DNA of 64,000 bases from Colwellia sp. D2M02 (GCF_018860755.1 NZ_JAHKPW010000058.1:62001-126000); one strand, 5' to 3'. Positions 51,611 to 61,143 are shown, counted from the stretch's first letter. Translations and numbers: made by a program. Notes: generated from the sequence alone by a model not told the origin.

Positions 51611-52966
51611 GTGGCTATTGAAACGAATAGTGATCAACTATCAATCTATATTAATCAAATTCTTGCCGCTGCTGATGAGCATGAAATATCCGCCATTATT
51701 AGCGAGGCTGGACAAACATTTGTTTCTGAGCAGTTTGCGTTAGTTGTTGAAGCTATTCCTGCCGAAACACGTTTACTGGTTTGGCATACTTTTAGTGAAG
51801 AAACCAAGCTTGAAGTTTTTATTGATTTAGGCTCAGATACTCGTAAGTGGTTGATTAAGGCATTAGACGATGTTGATTGTTTCCAACTGCTTGAGCAACT
51901 TGATGCCGATGATTTATTAGAAATAGCAGAAGAAATACCTGATCGCTTTTTAACTTACGCGATAAAGCACCTAGACACTAAACAGCGCGCGCTATTTGAT
52001 CAAGCACAGCAATATGACGTTGAGCAAATAGGTCACTGGTTAAATTACGATTACGTGAGAATTTCAAATACACTGAAAGTTGTTTCTGCGAAAAAGTTAA
52101 TCAATAAAGGGTTACAACCTTTTACGGATGAATTTTATATTGTTGATAAAGCCAATGATTTAGTTAGCGTGTTAAATGTTAACAAATTAATGTCGAGTTC
52201 AGATGAAAGCACTTTAAAAGAGATTGTTGAAGAAAGTTTTATCACGTTAAATGGTAACGACAATATATATGAAGCAGCTGAAGCGGTCATTATTTCAGGA
52301 AAAATGTCGCTGCCAGTGGTGGACGATAATAATAAATTTATTGGTCGGGTTGATATCGAATCTGCTTACCAGCTTAGACAAGAACAAATTCAAGAGCAAA
52401 TGAACCTCGCTGGTGGTTTAAGTGAAGATGAGGCACTTTTTTCTAGTGTAATGGAGAGCTCAAAAAACCGTGGGGTATGGCTTGGTATTAACTTGGCAAC
52501 CGCATTTTTAGCATCATGGTTTATTGGTTTATTTGAAGCTACCCTACAAGAAATGGTCGCGCTAGCGGTATTAATGCCTGTGGTCGCATCTATGGGGGGC
52601 ATTGCGGGTAGTCAAACATTAACGGTTATTGTTAGAGGTTTGGCTCTTGGGCAAATTACCTCAGCTAACCAAAAAGCACTACTGAGAAAAGAGCTAAAAG
52701 TTGGCTTAGTTAATGGCATTATTTGGTCGTCAGTAATCGGTATTATTACCTTTTTATGGTTTGACAATGTGATGTTAAGTTTAACGATTTTACTCGCTAT
52801 TTTATTAAATTTAATTGCGGCCGCTTGCTCAGGAGTACTAATACCATCAATATTGAATAAAATGAATATTGACCCTGCTTTGTCAGGCTCTGTGGTATTA
52901 ACCACAGTTACCGATATTGTTGGTTTTGTAGTGTTTTTAGGGTTAGGTAGTTTAGTGCTTTTATAG
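51611..52966 (+). CDS. mgtE: MgtE-family magnesium transporter
   Basis: A 451-residue magnesium channel/transporter. The N-terminal helical MgtE_N domain (about 1-130) is followed by two CBS domains (about 135-260) that close the channel when Mg is plentiful, and a transmembrane domain with five helices. The pore signature is PVVASMGGIAGSQTLTVIVRG. Length is usual for MgtE. The start is GTG at 51611, preceded by GGAGAGGGAA. It follows the sigma-54 regulator by about 95 bases and is probably a separate unit. The N-terminal half is slightly unusual for the family in sequence, but the pore is clear. Confidence 0.92.
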   Translation: MAIETNSDQLSIYINQILAAADEHEISAIISEAGQTFVSEQFALVVEAIPAETRLLVWHTFSEETKLEVFIDLGSDTRKWLIKALDDVDCFQLLEQLDADDLLEIAEEIPDRFLTYAIKHLDTKQRALFDQAQQYDVEQIGHWLNYDYVRISNTLKVVSAKKLINKGLQPFTDEFYIVDKANDLVSVLNVNKLMSSSDESTLKEIVEESFITLNGNDNIYEAAEAVIISGKMSLPVVDDNNKFIGRVDIESAYQLRQEQIQEQMNLAGGLSEDEALFSSVMESSKNRGVWLGINLATAFLASWFIGLFEATLQEMVALAVLMPVVASMGGIAGSQTLTVIVRGLALGQITSANQKALLRKELKVGLVNGIIWSSVIGIITFLWFDNVMLSLTILLAILLNLIAAACSGVLIPSILNKMNIDPALSGSVVLTTVTDIVGFVVFLGLGSLVLL

Positions 52967-53008
52967 GTTACTTAGCTTTTTATTGACTAGTGTTAACCCT
53001 AACTCAAG

Positions 53009-53419
53009 TTAAGCGGGTATTTCACATTTTAGCTCAACGGTATTACCTTCGGGATCGTTAATGTAAATTGAATTCCCATAGCCTTGAGCACCATAGCGTA
53101 ATGAAAAGTCATCAACAGCAATTTGGTGGCTTTTTAAATATGCAATTAAGTCAGCTTCTGTAATTGCTGCTATTTGTAAGCAAAAATGGTCGACATTGTT
53201 ATTGGTTTTAGTAGGGGCTCCGCCGCCCAATGCACCAAGCTCGCTTGCAACGGTTACAATATCAATTAATGCGTTTCCTGCTCTGAGTTGAGTTAAGCCA
53301 ACTTTAGCATCGGTTTGTCGTTCAACAGGGCAACCTAAGATTGTTGAATAAAAAAATAACATCGCCTCTAATTTTGTTGTTCTAAGCACGATATGATCAA
53401 TACCAGTAATAGTTATCAT
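53009..53419 (-). CDS. VOC family protein
   Basis: A 136-residue glyoxalase-superfamily protein with two repeated modules. Likely metal-binding residues are the histidine in GIDHIVLRT, the histidine in NNVDHFCLQI and the glutamate in GNTVELKCE. The sequence closely follows the small family of VOC proteins widespread in gammaproteobacteria (fosfomycin/bleomycin-resistance-like), but the substrate cannot be assigned. It converges on mgtE. AAGGTAACATC precedes the ATG. A degenerate copy of the dispersed repeat (GTTAACCCTAACTCAAG) lies just beyond its stop codon. Confidence 0.85.
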   Translation of the reverse strand: MITITGIDHIVLRTTKLEAMLFFYSTILGCPVERQTDAKVGLTQLRAGNALIDIVTVASELGALGGGAPTKTNNNVDHFCLQIAAITEADLIAYLKSHQIAVDDFSLRYGAQGYGNSIYINDPEGNTVELKCEIPA

Positions 53420-53612
53420 GATGTTACCTTTCTTTAATGATTAGTGTGTTTTTTATGCGTTAAACGTTACTTTTTAAGCGTATTCCAATTTTGTGATCAA
53501 CTTACGAAATTTGTTACATAAATAAGCAGAATTATACCGTTAAAGAGTAGTATTTTAGCTCACTTTAGATTAGATTTGCCGACCTTACTATACCCATTTA
53601 TAAGAGCGCCTT

Positions 53613-53843
53613 ATGTTAGAAAATACTCTCCCACAACTCGAACAGCTTATCGAAGCAATGATTGAAAAAAATGCTAGTTTGAAAGCCGAAATTAGTAACC
53701 TGCAACAGCAAAATGCTAGCCTAGCAGATGAGAATGAAATGTTACAACTTGAACTGCTTGAAGGTGAAGAAAAGCAAAAGCAAGCTCGTAGTGCGGTTGA
53801 AAATTTATTAGGTAAGTTACAAAGCGTACAAGAGCCTAGTTAA
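53613..53843 (+). CDS. TIGR02449 family coiled-coil protein
   Basis: A 76-residue, almost entirely coiled-coil protein (heptads from LEQLIEAMIEKNASLKAEI through VENLLGKL), matching the small TIGR02449 family found next to zapA in gammaproteobacteria. Its form resembles ZapB, and a division-related role has been suggested by position. The stop codon overlaps the zapA start in TAATG, so translation is coupled. The sequence supports a structural partner rather than an enzyme. Confidence 0.88.
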   Translation: MLENTLPQLEQLIEAMIEKNASLKAEISNLQQQNASLADENEMLQLELLEGEEKQKQARSAVENLLGKLQSVQEPS

Positions 53844-54127
53844 TGTCTGCTGGTAACTCTAATACGATCAGCGTTGAAATTATGGGCAGGCAACATCAGT
53901 TTGCTTGCTCAGCTGAACAAGAAGAGGGCTTAAAGCAAGCCGCCAGTAATCTCGACTTTATGTTTAAAGATATTAAGCATAAAACTAACGCTGCTACGAA
54001 TAATGAGCGGGCACTGTTAGTTGCGGCATTAAATTTAAGCTATCAATTACTAAGTGCTAGAAACGATATTGCAACTTATCAAGAGCAACATAACCGTTTA
54101 ATTGATGTATTAAAAAAAGCGTTATAA
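53843..54127 (+). CDS. zapA: Cell division protein ZapA
   Basis: A 94-residue Z-ring associated protein that bundles FtsZ filaments. The N-terminal strand NTISVEIMGRQHQFACSAEQE and the helical segment NNERALLVAALNLSYQLL followed by a coiled coil are characteristic. It overlaps the TIGR02449 gene by one base. In many relatives the 6S RNA gene and fau follow; here minC comes next, across about 280 bases. The division genes zapA, minC, minD and minE are thus clustered. Confidence 0.93.
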   Translation: MSAGNSNTISVEIMGRQHQFACSAEQEEGLKQAASNLDFMFKDIKHKTNAATNNERALLVAALNLSYQLLSARNDIATYQEQHNRLIDVLKKAL

Positions 54128-54141
54128 ATTTAATGTTTATT

Positions 54142-54200
54142 AGAGGTTTAGCCTGTTATCAGTAAAACTTTCGGGTAACAGGTAGCCTTCATTTTTTCTC
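54142..54200 (+). terminator. Probable terminator after zapA
   Basis: GGTTTAGCCTGTTA pairs with TAACAGGTAGCC across a loop of about 15 bases, with small bulges, followed by CATTTTTTC. This is consistent with termination of the TIGR02449-zapA unit. Confidence 0.6.
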
Positions 54201-54410
54201 TTCAAATATTTAACTCATTACTCTCAGCGCTTTCGTGTGTTTTTTACAGTTGTTCGTCAGGGCGTTATCAAGTAACGTACTTAAGTTGATTGATTTATCG
54301 GCAGTTGTGCGTGAATTATGTTCATGAGCATTGTCACTGTAAGCGACACACTATAAGATTAATTGTTAGGTATTTTTACCTCCATTTTTATATTCAGGAT
54401 ACTGCACTTT

Positions 54411-55163
54411 ATGGCTGATGCCGTTTTAGAATTTAAAGGTACAAGCTTTACATTGTCTGTTATTCATCTTAGTACAGCCCAAATAGACGATATTCGCGAT
54501 ACTTTAGCTGATAAGGTGGCGCAAGCCCCGGACTTTTTTAACTTAGTACCTGTTTTAGTTAATATTGAACAACTTGGTGCTACGATAGATTACTCAGCCA
54601 TTAAAGCGCTGGTTGAAGAGTTTAATTTTACCTTTGTCGGTTTTACTGGCGTTATTAGTAACGAGCAGCGTAAGCTTATTCGTGATTTAGGTTTTTCGTT
54701 TGTAAATGCAGCGAAAGCAGTTGTGGCAAAACAAGTAACGGCTAAAACACCAGAGCCTGAAGAGCGTAGTGCGTTAGCATCTGAATCTTTAGCTGAGCAA
54801 GTTGCGGCAAAGCAAATGCCTGTTGAGTCTACGTTATTTAGTGATAAGGTACACCGCGGACAAATTCGCTCAGGTCAGCAAGTTTATGCCAAAGGTCAAA
54901 ATCTTGTGGTTATTGGCTCGGTTTCTGCGGGGGCTGAGGTAATTGCTGATGGTAATATTCATATTTATGGTGCTTTGCGAGGCCGTGCTATTGCAGGAGC
55001 TCAAGGGCACCAGCATGCACAAATTTATTGCCAAAGTCTTGAAGCCGAATTAGTGTCAATTAATGGTAATTATTGGCTGAGCGATTCAATGCAAGATCAT
55101 TGGGCGACACCTGTTTATATTCATTTGACTGACACTGAATTGATGTCGTCAAAGCTAGTTTAA
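54411..55163 (+). CDS. minC: Septum site-determining protein MinC
   Basis: A 250-residue inhibitor of FtsZ polymerisation. The N-terminal domain (about 1-105, EFKGTSFTLSVIHLSTAQ) antagonises FtsZ. The C-terminal beta-helix (about 150-250) contains SGQQVYAKGQNLVVIGSV, GADGNIHIYGALRGRAIAG-type and QIYCQSLEAELVSI segments that bind MinD. I choose the ATG at 54411, where known MinC proteins begin, preceded by CAGGA; the frame reaches back to 54363 with no support. It heads the minCDE operon. Confidence 0.95.
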   Translation: MADAVLEFKGTSFTLSVIHLSTAQIDDIRDTLADKVAQAPDFFNLVPVLVNIEQLGATIDYSAIKALVEEFNFTFVGFTGVISNEQRKLIRDLGFSFVNAAKAVVAKQVTAKTPEPEERSALASESLAEQVAAKQMPVESTLFSDKVHRGQIRSGQQVYAKGQNLVVIGSVSAGAEVIADGNIHIYGALRGRAIAGAQGHQHAQIYCQSLEAELVSINGNYWLSDSMQDHWATPVYIHLTDTELMSSKLV

Positions 55164-55197
55164 TTTTAGTTATTTTTATGAGAAGGATATTCGGTCT

Positions 55198-56007
55198 ATG
55201 GCACGAATAATTGTAGTAACGTCAGGAAAAGGTGGTGTTGGTAAAACAACATCGAGTGCTGCTATTGGTATTGGTTTGGCGCTTAAAGGCCATAAAGTGG
55301 TATTAATTGATTTTGATATAGGTTTACGTAACCTTGATTTGATTATGGGCTGTGAACGCCGTGTTGTTTATGATTTTGTTAATGTTATTAATGGTGAAGC
55401 AACGCTAAATCAAGCACTAATTAAAGATAAGCGCGTAAGTACTTTGTCAATTTTACCTGCTTCTCAAACGCGCGATAAAGATGCGTTAAATAAAGAAAAT
55501 GTTGGCAAGGTTTTAGACGATCTTGCTAAAGAGTTTGACTATATTTTATGTGACTCGCCTGCGGGTATTGAGGCTGGTGCTATGATGGCACTTTATTATG
55601 CCGATGAAGCGATTATTACCACTAACCCTGAGGTATCTTCAGTGCGTGACTCTGATCGCATTATAGGAATGTTATCAAGTCGTTCACGTCGTGCTGAATT
55701 AGGCCTAGACCCAATAAAAGAGCACTTATTACTCACTCGTTATTCACCTAAGCGTGTTGCCGAAGGTGAGATGCTGAGTGTTGAAGATGTTGAAGAGATT
55801 CTTGCCGTGCCTTTATTAGGGGTTATTCCTGAATCTCAAGCAGTATTAAAAGCATCTAACTCAGGCGAACCGGTAATTTTAGATATTGAAAGTGATGCCG
55901 GTCAAGCCTACCAAGATGCAGTTGATCGTTTATTAGGTGAAACGGTTGACTTTAGATTTTTAGTTGCCGAGAAAAAAGGCATTTTCAGTCGTATATTTGG
56001 AGGTTAG
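55198..56007 (+). CDS. minD: Septum site-determining ATPase MinD
   Basis: A 269-residue ParA/MinD-type ATPase that recruits MinC to the membrane and oscillates under control of MinE. The deviant Walker A is SGKGGVGKTT (K11 and K16), with DFDIGLRNLD, CDSPAGIE and TNPEVSSVRDSD following. The C-terminal amphipathic membrane-targeting helix is KKGIFSRIFGG. Length is standard. AGAAGGATATT precedes the ATG. minE begins one base after the stop codon. Confidence 0.98.
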   Translation: MARIIVVTSGKGGVGKTTSSAAIGIGLALKGHKVVLIDFDIGLRNLDLIMGCERRVVYDFVNVINGEATLNQALIKDKRVSTLSILPASQTRDKDALNKENVGKVLDDLAKEFDYILCDSPAGIEAGAMMALYYADEAIITTNPEVSSVRDSDRIIGMLSSRSRRAELGLDPIKEHLLLTRYSPKRVAEGEMLSVEDVEEILAVPLLGVIPESQAVLKASNSGEPVILDIESDAGQAYQDAVDRLLGETVDFRFLVAEKKGIFSRIFGG

Positions 56008-56008
56008 C

Positions 56009-56278
56009 ATGGCACTACTCGACTATTTTTTACGTAAAAAAGAAAAGCAAGTTGCCACAGCGTCTAAAGCAAAAGAGCGTTTGCAAATAATCGTTGCTCA
56101 TGAGCGTAATAAAAGAAATAAAGAGCCTGATTATTTGCCACAATTAACTGAAGATATTTTACAGGTATTACGTAAATATATTCAGGTGTCAGATAAAAGC
56201 TTATCAGTGAACTTAGATAAGAAAGATGGCGATTTAAACGTATTAGAACTCAATATTGAGTTACATGATGAAAAATAA
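56009..56278 (+). CDS. minE: Cell division topological specificity factor MinE
   Basis: An 89-residue protein that stimulates MinD ATPase and restricts MinC/MinD to the cell poles. It starts ALLDYFLRKKEKQVATA (membrane-targeting region), then RLQIIVAHERNKR (MinD contact) and the beta-rich topological domain ending LELNIELHDEK. The ATG at 56009, with AGGT upstream, is correct; an out-of-register upstream extension into minD is not needed. A very long perfect palindrome follows. Confidence 0.97.
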   Translation: MALLDYFLRKKEKQVATASKAKERLQIIVAHERNKRNKEPDYLPQLTEDILQVLRKYIQVSDKSLSVNLDKKDGDLNVLELNIELHDEK

Positions 56279-56291
56279 TTATTAATGTGTA

Positions 56292-56345
56292 TAAAACTCC
56301 CATAAAAAAAACCGCAAATTTGCGGTTTTTTTTATGGGAGTTTTA
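56292..56345. terminator. 54-bp perfect palindrome: bidirectional terminator after minE
   Basis: The two 27-base arms match exactly: TAAAACTCCCAT, eight A, CCGCAAA, then the inverse TTTGCGG, eight T, ATGGGAGTTTTA. The inner ACCGCAAATTTGCGGT hairpin with its T-run is a classic terminator for minE; on the minus strand it can serve the small gene at 56402. Confidence 0.92.
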
Positions 56346-56401
56346 CTTTTACGGGAGTTGTAATAATAGCTTAGCAATATATTAAAAGAATTAATAAGCG
56401 C

Positions 56402-56578
56402 TTAACTATTGTTAGGTTTGTTGTCTTGTTCAGCTAATTGCTCTTTAATTTTAGCTTGTTCAATACGCCACTTTTGTAATTGAGCATAGTAACGATCCCA
56501 CACACAAGGGTTGCATGCGCCGCCGCCGCAACAGTCATCGTCAGCAGGTGGTGTTGGTTTTTCAATAAGTTCGGACAT
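56402..56578 (-). CDS. Small oxidoreductase-like domain protein
   Basis: A 58-residue protein read directly from the minus strand, starting ATG TCC GAA and ending AAT AGT TAA. It has the cysteine-rich signature CCGGGACNPCVWDRYYAQL followed by QKWRIEQAKI, the Oxidored-like (N-terminal oxidoreductase-like) domain found in many proteobacterial proteins and in some eukaryotic oxidoreductases. The four cysteines could bind a metal or form disulfides. It lies between minE (convergent) and accC (same strand, upstream). Its short length makes it easy to miss. No reaction has been established for the stand-alone form. Confidence 0.85.
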   Translation of the reverse strand: MSELIEKPTPPADDDCCGGGACNPCVWDRYYAQLQKWRIEQAKIKEQLAEQDNKPNNS

Positions 56579-56664
56579 TAGGCACTCTTAGTATCATGCC
56601 ATTGGTATAATAAAACAATTATGTATACACAATGGTATTGTCAGGTGATTACCTGTGTATATTA

Positions 56665-56693
56665 ACAAAAAAGCCCTGCAATTGCAGGGCTTT
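56665..56693 (-). terminator. Terminator after accC
   Basis: AAAGCCCTGCAA and TTGCAGGGCTTT (56670-56693) form a perfect 12-bp palindrome with a U-run in the minus-strand RNA. It ends the accB-accC operon. Confidence 0.88.
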
Positions 56694-56718
56694 CAATTTA
56701 GCGATTAACCAATAACGA

Positions 56719-58065
56719 TTAATCTAACTCAGCTAATTTATGCTCTAAGTAATGAATGTTGGCACCGCCATTAACAAAACCTTGATCATTTAAAATATCT
56801 TGATGCAAAGTGATATTAGTTTTTATGCCATCAATGACTAACTCAGATAGTGCGTTACGCATACGTGCAATAGCAACGTCACGATTATCGCCCCAAGTGA
56901 TTAGTTTACCAATCATAGAGTCGTAATGCGGTGGTACAGAGTAATCAGCATAAATATGAGAATCCCAACGTACACCTAAACCACCTGGTGGGTGGAAACG
57001 AGTGATTTTACCCGGTGAAGGAATAAAAGTACGCGGGTCTTCAGCGTTAATACGACACTCAATTGAATGGCCTGAGATTTTTATATCTTCTTGAGTACAA
57101 GATAACGGTAAACCTGCGGCAACACGAAGCTGTTCTTTGATTAAGTCAACGCCGGTGATCATTTCTGTTACTGGGTGCTCAACTTGAATACGCGTGTTCA
57201 TTTCAATGAAGTAGAACTCGCCATTTTCGTATAAAAACTCAAACGTACCAGCGCCACGGTAATTAATCTCAACACAGGCATTACAACAGCGTTCACCAAT
57301 TTTGGCACGCATTTCAGGGGTAATGCCTGGTGCTGGTGCTTCTTCTACAACTTTTTGATGACGACGCTGCATTGAACAATCACGCTCACCTAAGTGAATC
57401 GCATTACCTTTACCGTCAGCAACAATTTGAATTTCAACATGACGAGGGTTTTCAAGGAATTTTTCCATGTAAACCATATCATTTTTGAAGATGGTGCCGG
57501 CTTCTCTTTTGGTCAATGATATTGAGCTAATTAACTCAGCTTCGTTGCGCACAACGCGCATACCACGACCACCGCCGCCACCCGCTGCTTTTACAATAAC
57601 AGGGTAGCCAATGCGTTTAGCGTGAGCTTTATTAAGCTCTTCATCATCAGTCAATGGACCGTCAGAGCCTGGTACACAAGGTACACCTGCTGCTTTCATT
57701 GCCTTTATTGCGGCAACTTTATCGCCCATAATGCGAATACTTTCCGCTTTAGGACCAATAAAAGCAAAGCCAGATTTTTCAACTTGTTCAGCAAAATCAG
57801 CATTTTCAGCTAAAAAGCCATAGCCAGGATGAATAGCAACAGCATTGGTTACTTCAGCAGCAGTAATAATTGCTGGAATATTCAAATAGCTATCAGGTGC
57901 TGGTGCTTTACCAATACAAATAGTTTCATCAGCTAATAAAACATGCTTTAGGTTTTTGTCAGCAACTGAATGAACAGCTACCGTTTTAATACCAAGCTCT
58001 TTACAAGCGCGTAATATTCTTAAGGCAATTTCGCCACGGTTGGCGATAACAACTTTATCTAACAT
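56719..58065 (-). CDS. accC: Acetyl-CoA carboxylase biotin carboxylase subunit
   Basis: A 448-residue ATP-grasp enzyme that carboxylates biotin on AccB, the first half-reaction in malonyl-CoA synthesis. The N-terminus [20 protein letters not shown], the glycine-rich loop [50 protein letters not shown] and the C-terminal [17 protein letters not shown] are all diagnostic. Length is standard. It follows accB after about 23 bases and ends at a terminator. Confidence 0.98.
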   Translation of the reverse strand: MLDKVVIANRGEIALRILRACKELGIKTVAVHSVADKNLKHVLLADETICIGKAPAPDSYLNIPAIITAAEVTNAVAIHPGYGFLAENADFAEQVEKSGFAFIGPKAESIRIMGDKVAAIKAMKAAGVPCVPGSDGPLTDDEELNKAHAKRIGYPVIVKAAGGGGGRGMRVVRNEAELISSISLTKREAGTIFKNDMVYMEKFLENPRHVEIQIVADGKGNAIHLGERDCSMQRRHQKVVEEAPAPGITPEMRAKIGERCCNACVEINYRGAGTFEFLYENGEFYFIEMNTRIQVEHPVTEMITGVDLIKEQLRVAAGLPLSCTQEDIKISGHSIECRINAEDPRTFIPSPGKITRFHPPGGLGVRWDSHIYADYSVPPHYDSMIGKLITWGDNRDVAIARMRNALSELVIDGIKTNITLHQDILNDQGFVNGGANIHYLEHKLAELD

Positions 58066-58088
58066 GGAATAACCCTTTTTGGTTGGGC

Positions 58089-58535
58089 TTATTCAATGAT
58101 GAATAGCGGTTGGTCAAATTCAATAGCATCTTCGTTTTGCGCTAGAATTTCTTTAATAACGCCAGACTTATCAGCTTCAATTTGGTTCATCATTTTCATT
58201 GCTTCAACAATACACAATGTATCGCCAGCATTTACATGGTTACCTACTTCAGCAAATGCAGGAGCATCTGGTGAAGCTGATGCGTAGAAAGTACCAACCA
58301 TAGGTGAACGTACAATATGACCTGTTAATACAGGCGCTTCTGGTGCAGCAGCAGGGGCAGGAGCGCTGGCTACAGGAGCTGGAGCAGCTGGTGCTGCGTG
58401 CATTACTGGTGCAGCTTGAACCATAGTGCCACCACGGCTGATACGTACTGATTCTTCGCCTTCTGAGATTTCTAACTCGTTAATACCTGATTCTTCAACA
58501 AGTTCGATAAGTTTTTTGATTTTACGAATATCCAT
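58089..58535 (-). CDS. accB: Acetyl-CoA carboxylase biotin carboxyl carrier protein
   Basis: The 148-residue carrier that holds biotin on K114 in the invariant EAMKM motif and shuttles carboxylate between AccC and the carboxyltransferase. The N-terminal region [17 protein letters not shown] is followed by an Ala/Pro-rich flexible linker (about residues 40-68) and the biotinyl domain (from about 70). It lies between aroQ and accC on one strand, the classic gammaproteobacterial order aroQ-accB-accC. Confidence 0.98.
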   Translation of the reverse strand: MDIRKIKKLIELVEESGINELEISEGEESVRISRGGTMVQAAPVMHAAPAAPAPVASAPAPAAAPEAPVLTGHIVRSPMVGTFYASASPDAPAFAEVGNHVNAGDTLCIVEAMKMMNQIEADKSGVIKEILAQNEDAIEFDQPLFIIE

Positions 58536-58617
58536 TGTAATACCTTAGTTCTGGTTGTTTATTAATTGATAGTAAGCGAAGTGTTACTCGCTGACTGTTA
58601 TTGTTTGTTATTTCAAA

Positions 58618-59070
58618 TTAGTTTTGTTTTTCTAACCACAGTGCAGCCGACTCTAGAGCATAGCTATAACCTCTAGCACCCAACCCACAGATAACTCCTT
58701 GGGCCTTATCAGAAAGGTAAGAGTGATGTCTAAAGGCTTCACGTGCATGTACGTTTGATAAATGCACTTCAATGAAAGGGATGGCAACTGAAAGTAGTGC
58801 ATCTCTAATTGCTACACTGCTATGTGTAAAAGCAGCAGGGTTAATAATAATAAAATCTACTTTTTGATAGGCATCATGTATCGCGTCAATTAGAATATGT
58901 TCAGCGTTAGATTGTAAATGTGACAGTTCAATGTGCTTTTTTGCCGCTGCTTGACTTAACTCAGTCATTATTTCTATTAAACTTTTATGTCCATAGATCT
59001 CAGGCTCTCGCTTACCAAGCATGTTTAGGTTTGGGCCATTCAACACTAAAACTGTAAACTTTGCATTCAT
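58618..59070 (-). CDS. aroQ: Type II 3-dehydroquinate dehydratase
   Basis: A 150-residue dodecameric enzyme of the shikimate pathway, converting 3-dehydroquinate to 3-dehydroshikimate. Conserved segments are [21 protein letters not shown] with the catalytic tyrosine, [31 protein letters not shown] and [19 protein letters not shown] with the catalytic histidine. The start is uncertain: ATG codons at 59070, 59088 and 59124 are in frame. I prefer 59070, as family members begin a few residues before VLVLNGPN. It lies upstream of accB. Confidence 0.94.
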   Translation of the reverse strand: MNAKFTVLVLNGPNLNMLGKREPEIYGHKSLIEIMTELSQAAAKKHIELSHLQSNAEHILIDAIHDAYQKVDFIIINPAAFTHSSVAIRDALLSVAIPFIEVHLSNVHAREAFRHHSYLSDKAQGVICGLGARGYSYALESAALWLEKQN

Positions 59071-59329
59071 CTTCTGAAAAATATCCATAAATTGACGGTA
59101 TAGTTCATAGTTACATAAAATCACTTAACTGTGAACCACAAATACGATGCAAGATCGAATTATTTTGTTATTGGCGAATATTATAGTGTTTTCGCAGAAT
59201 ATAGCAGCAAAATACTGGTCTAATCTCTTTGGTGGACACTTAATTGGAATTTATTTTTTTATTGGCTACACTTACTTTTGAGTGTTTATTATATTAGTAT
59301 ATTGATTTTTAAGAAATTTATTTGAATTA

Positions 59330-59881
59330 TTGGATTTTCTTGTTGTTTACAAGGACAGTATTATTAAAACATACTCTTTAATAACCTTATTAATGTTCAG
59401 CATTTTTGGGGCTATACCGGCAAAAGCCGTAGAAGTTATCACTCATAAGTCGATAACTCAGCAAAGTCTGACAACATCACAATTGCGGCGTATTTTTACG
59501 ATGCGCCAAACCTATTGGTCTAATAATAATGCGATCACCATTTTTGTCTTGCCAAGCCAACATCAATTACATCGTTCGTTTAGTAAAGAGCGCTTAGCCA
59601 TTTACCCATATCAACTTGAACGTATATGGAACAAACTTACTTACTCTGGCTTAGGGGTTGCTCCGACAGTTGTTGACACCCCTGAGGCTTTGATTCAAGC
59701 GGTTTTAAATACCCCCGGTGCTATAGGGTATGCGAGCAAAGATGATTTAATTTTATTTGCGAGCGCGCATTCACTTGATACAAAGGAAGATGCATTACAG
59801 GGAGATACCACAGAAAAGGCTAAGCCTACTGATGGTTATAACAACCAAGGAGTGGTGCATGTTATCAATATTATCGACTAG
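59330..59881 (+). CDS. Periplasmic substrate-binding-like protein
   Basis: A protein of up to 183 residues, exported (signal segment ending GAIPAKA near residue 33), with a short form of the phosphate-type periplasmic binding fold: SLTTSQLRRIFTMRQTYW near the start, LPSQHQLHRSFSKE, and the common NTPGAIGYAS motif near the end. Such proteins are usually linked to signalling rather than transport when small. The start is not certain: TTG at 59330 is the first codon in the open frame, and no clear ribosome-binding site precedes it. It lies 13 bases before a porin-like gene and upstream of a GGDEF-EAL gene, so the three probably form one operon. Confidence 0.72.
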   Translation: MDFLVVYKDSIIKTYSLITLLMFSIFGAIPAKAVEVITHKSITQQSLTTSQLRRIFTMRQTYWSNNNAITIFVLPSQHQLHRSFSKERLAIYPYQLERIWNKLTYSGLGVAPTVVDTPEALIQAVLNTPGAIGYASKDDLILFASAHSLDTKEDALQGDTTEKAKPTDGYNNQGVVHVINIID

Positions 59882-59894
59882 TTTAAGAGATATT

Positions 59895-61106
59895 ATGTCT
59901 AAATTTTTAATCAAGGTTGTTGTTACATGTAGTTTGTTGTTGTCGACACCGTTGATTGCCGAAGAAAGTTATTTTAATGCGCAAAAGTTTCAAGTACACG
60001 GCTTTGTTGCTCAAGGTATCATCGATGTTAATGGTAGTGATTTTGTTAACGATGACGGGGAACTTTCGGCAGAATTAACTGAAGTTGGAATAAATGCAAC
60101 ATATCAGCTAAATAGTAAATTACGTCTTGCAGGACAATTAGTGTATTTAGATGGCGGTAATCGATACGCAAAAGGCGCGCGAATTGATTACGCTTTACTT
60201 GATTGGTCTATTTATAATAATGACTTTTGGCAAGCTAATATGTACCTTGGGCGCTTTAAAAATAATCACTGGCTTTATTCTAGCTCTCGTGATGTTCCCT
60301 TTGCTCGTCCTAGTATTATTTTACCGCAATCGGTTTATTTTGATGGCTTTCGAGATATTGCCGTTGGTAGCGATGGAGCAGCGATAAAAGTAAGTCATAG
60401 TAATGATACATATGGTAATTTTGATATTAATTTAAGTTACGGTACTTCTCCTATTTCAGATGAGCAGGCGACTAATTTATTAAGCAAATTAGCGAAAGGA
60501 AAAGCTAAACAGGAACATGATGCTCAGGCAAGTTTTTATTGGCAACCCGCTTTTTCACCTTGGCGCTTTGGCGTATCGTTGCTCGATGCTGATTTTTCTT
60601 ATGTGCAAGGCACACCAAGCTTTGATAACCCTTTTGTTGATAGTGATTTTACCTTTCAATTTTATACGGCTAATGCGCTGTATGAAGGTGAAGTATGGGA
60701 GTTCAGTAGTGAAATATACCAACAACGCTTTATTATTGATGGCTTTTATCAAAATGGTTTTCACGATGACAATGTTGGACAAGGTTTTTATGTACAAACA
60801 CGCTACAAGTGGAACTCTGATTTAACCTTTCTAGCGCGTTTTGAAGATTTTTATCTTGATAAAACAGATAAAAATGGCAAGAAGTTAGAAGAGAATAGCG
60901 GTGGTTTAGTACCTTATTATTTCGGTTTTAATAAAGATATAACGCTTGGTTTATCTTATGACTTTACCAGTAATATTAGATTACGTATGGAGTATCATTG
61001 GGTGAAAGGCGCTGGACGATTAACACCGGTCGTTGTACCTAACCCTCGAATTAATGATTCTGAAGATTGGCAGATGTGGGCCGCACAAATAATGTATTGG
61101 TTTTAA
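59895..61106 (+). CDS. Outer-membrane porin-like protein
   Basis: A 403-residue exported protein with signal peptide (residues 1-23, ending STPLIAEE) and many alternating strands, for example INATYQLNSKLRLAGQLVYL, WQANMYLGRFKNNHWLY and IRLRMEYHWVKGAG, ending MWAAQIMYWF with terminal phenylalanine, as in outer-membrane barrels. It is close in form to the sensor-linked porin-like proteins encoded with periplasmic binding-like proteins in Shewanella and Vibrio relatives. The ATG at 59895 is preceded by AAGAGA; the frame extends further upstream into the binding-protein gene. It is the middle gene of the triad. Confidence 0.8.
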   Translation: MSKFLIKVVVTCSLLLSTPLIAEESYFNAQKFQVHGFVAQGIIDVNGSDFVNDDGELSAELTEVGINATYQLNSKLRLAGQLVYLDGGNRYAKGARIDYALLDWSIYNNDFWQANMYLGRFKNNHWLYSSSRDVPFARPSIILPQSVYFDGFRDIAVGSDGAAIKVSHSNDTYGNFDINLSYGTSPISDEQATNLLSKLAKGKAKQEHDAQASFYWQPAFSPWRFGVSLLDADFSYVQGTPSFDNPFVDSDFTFQFYTANALYEGEVWEFSSEIYQQRFIIDGFYQNGFHDDNVGQGFYVQTRYKWNSDLTFLARFEDFYLDKTDKNGKKLEENSGGLVPYYFGFNKDITLGLSYDFTSNIRLRMEYHWVKGAGRLTPVVVPNPRINDSEDWQMWAAQIMYWF

Positions 61107-61143
61107 TCCGCATGATTAAAACACACGTAGAGTATTAATTTAC

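Noticed and set aside
54128-54410. 6S RNA (ssrS) gene after zapA
   Set aside because: 6S RNA often follows zapA, but the gap shows only a probable terminator and no long paired structure with a central open bubble that I can trace.
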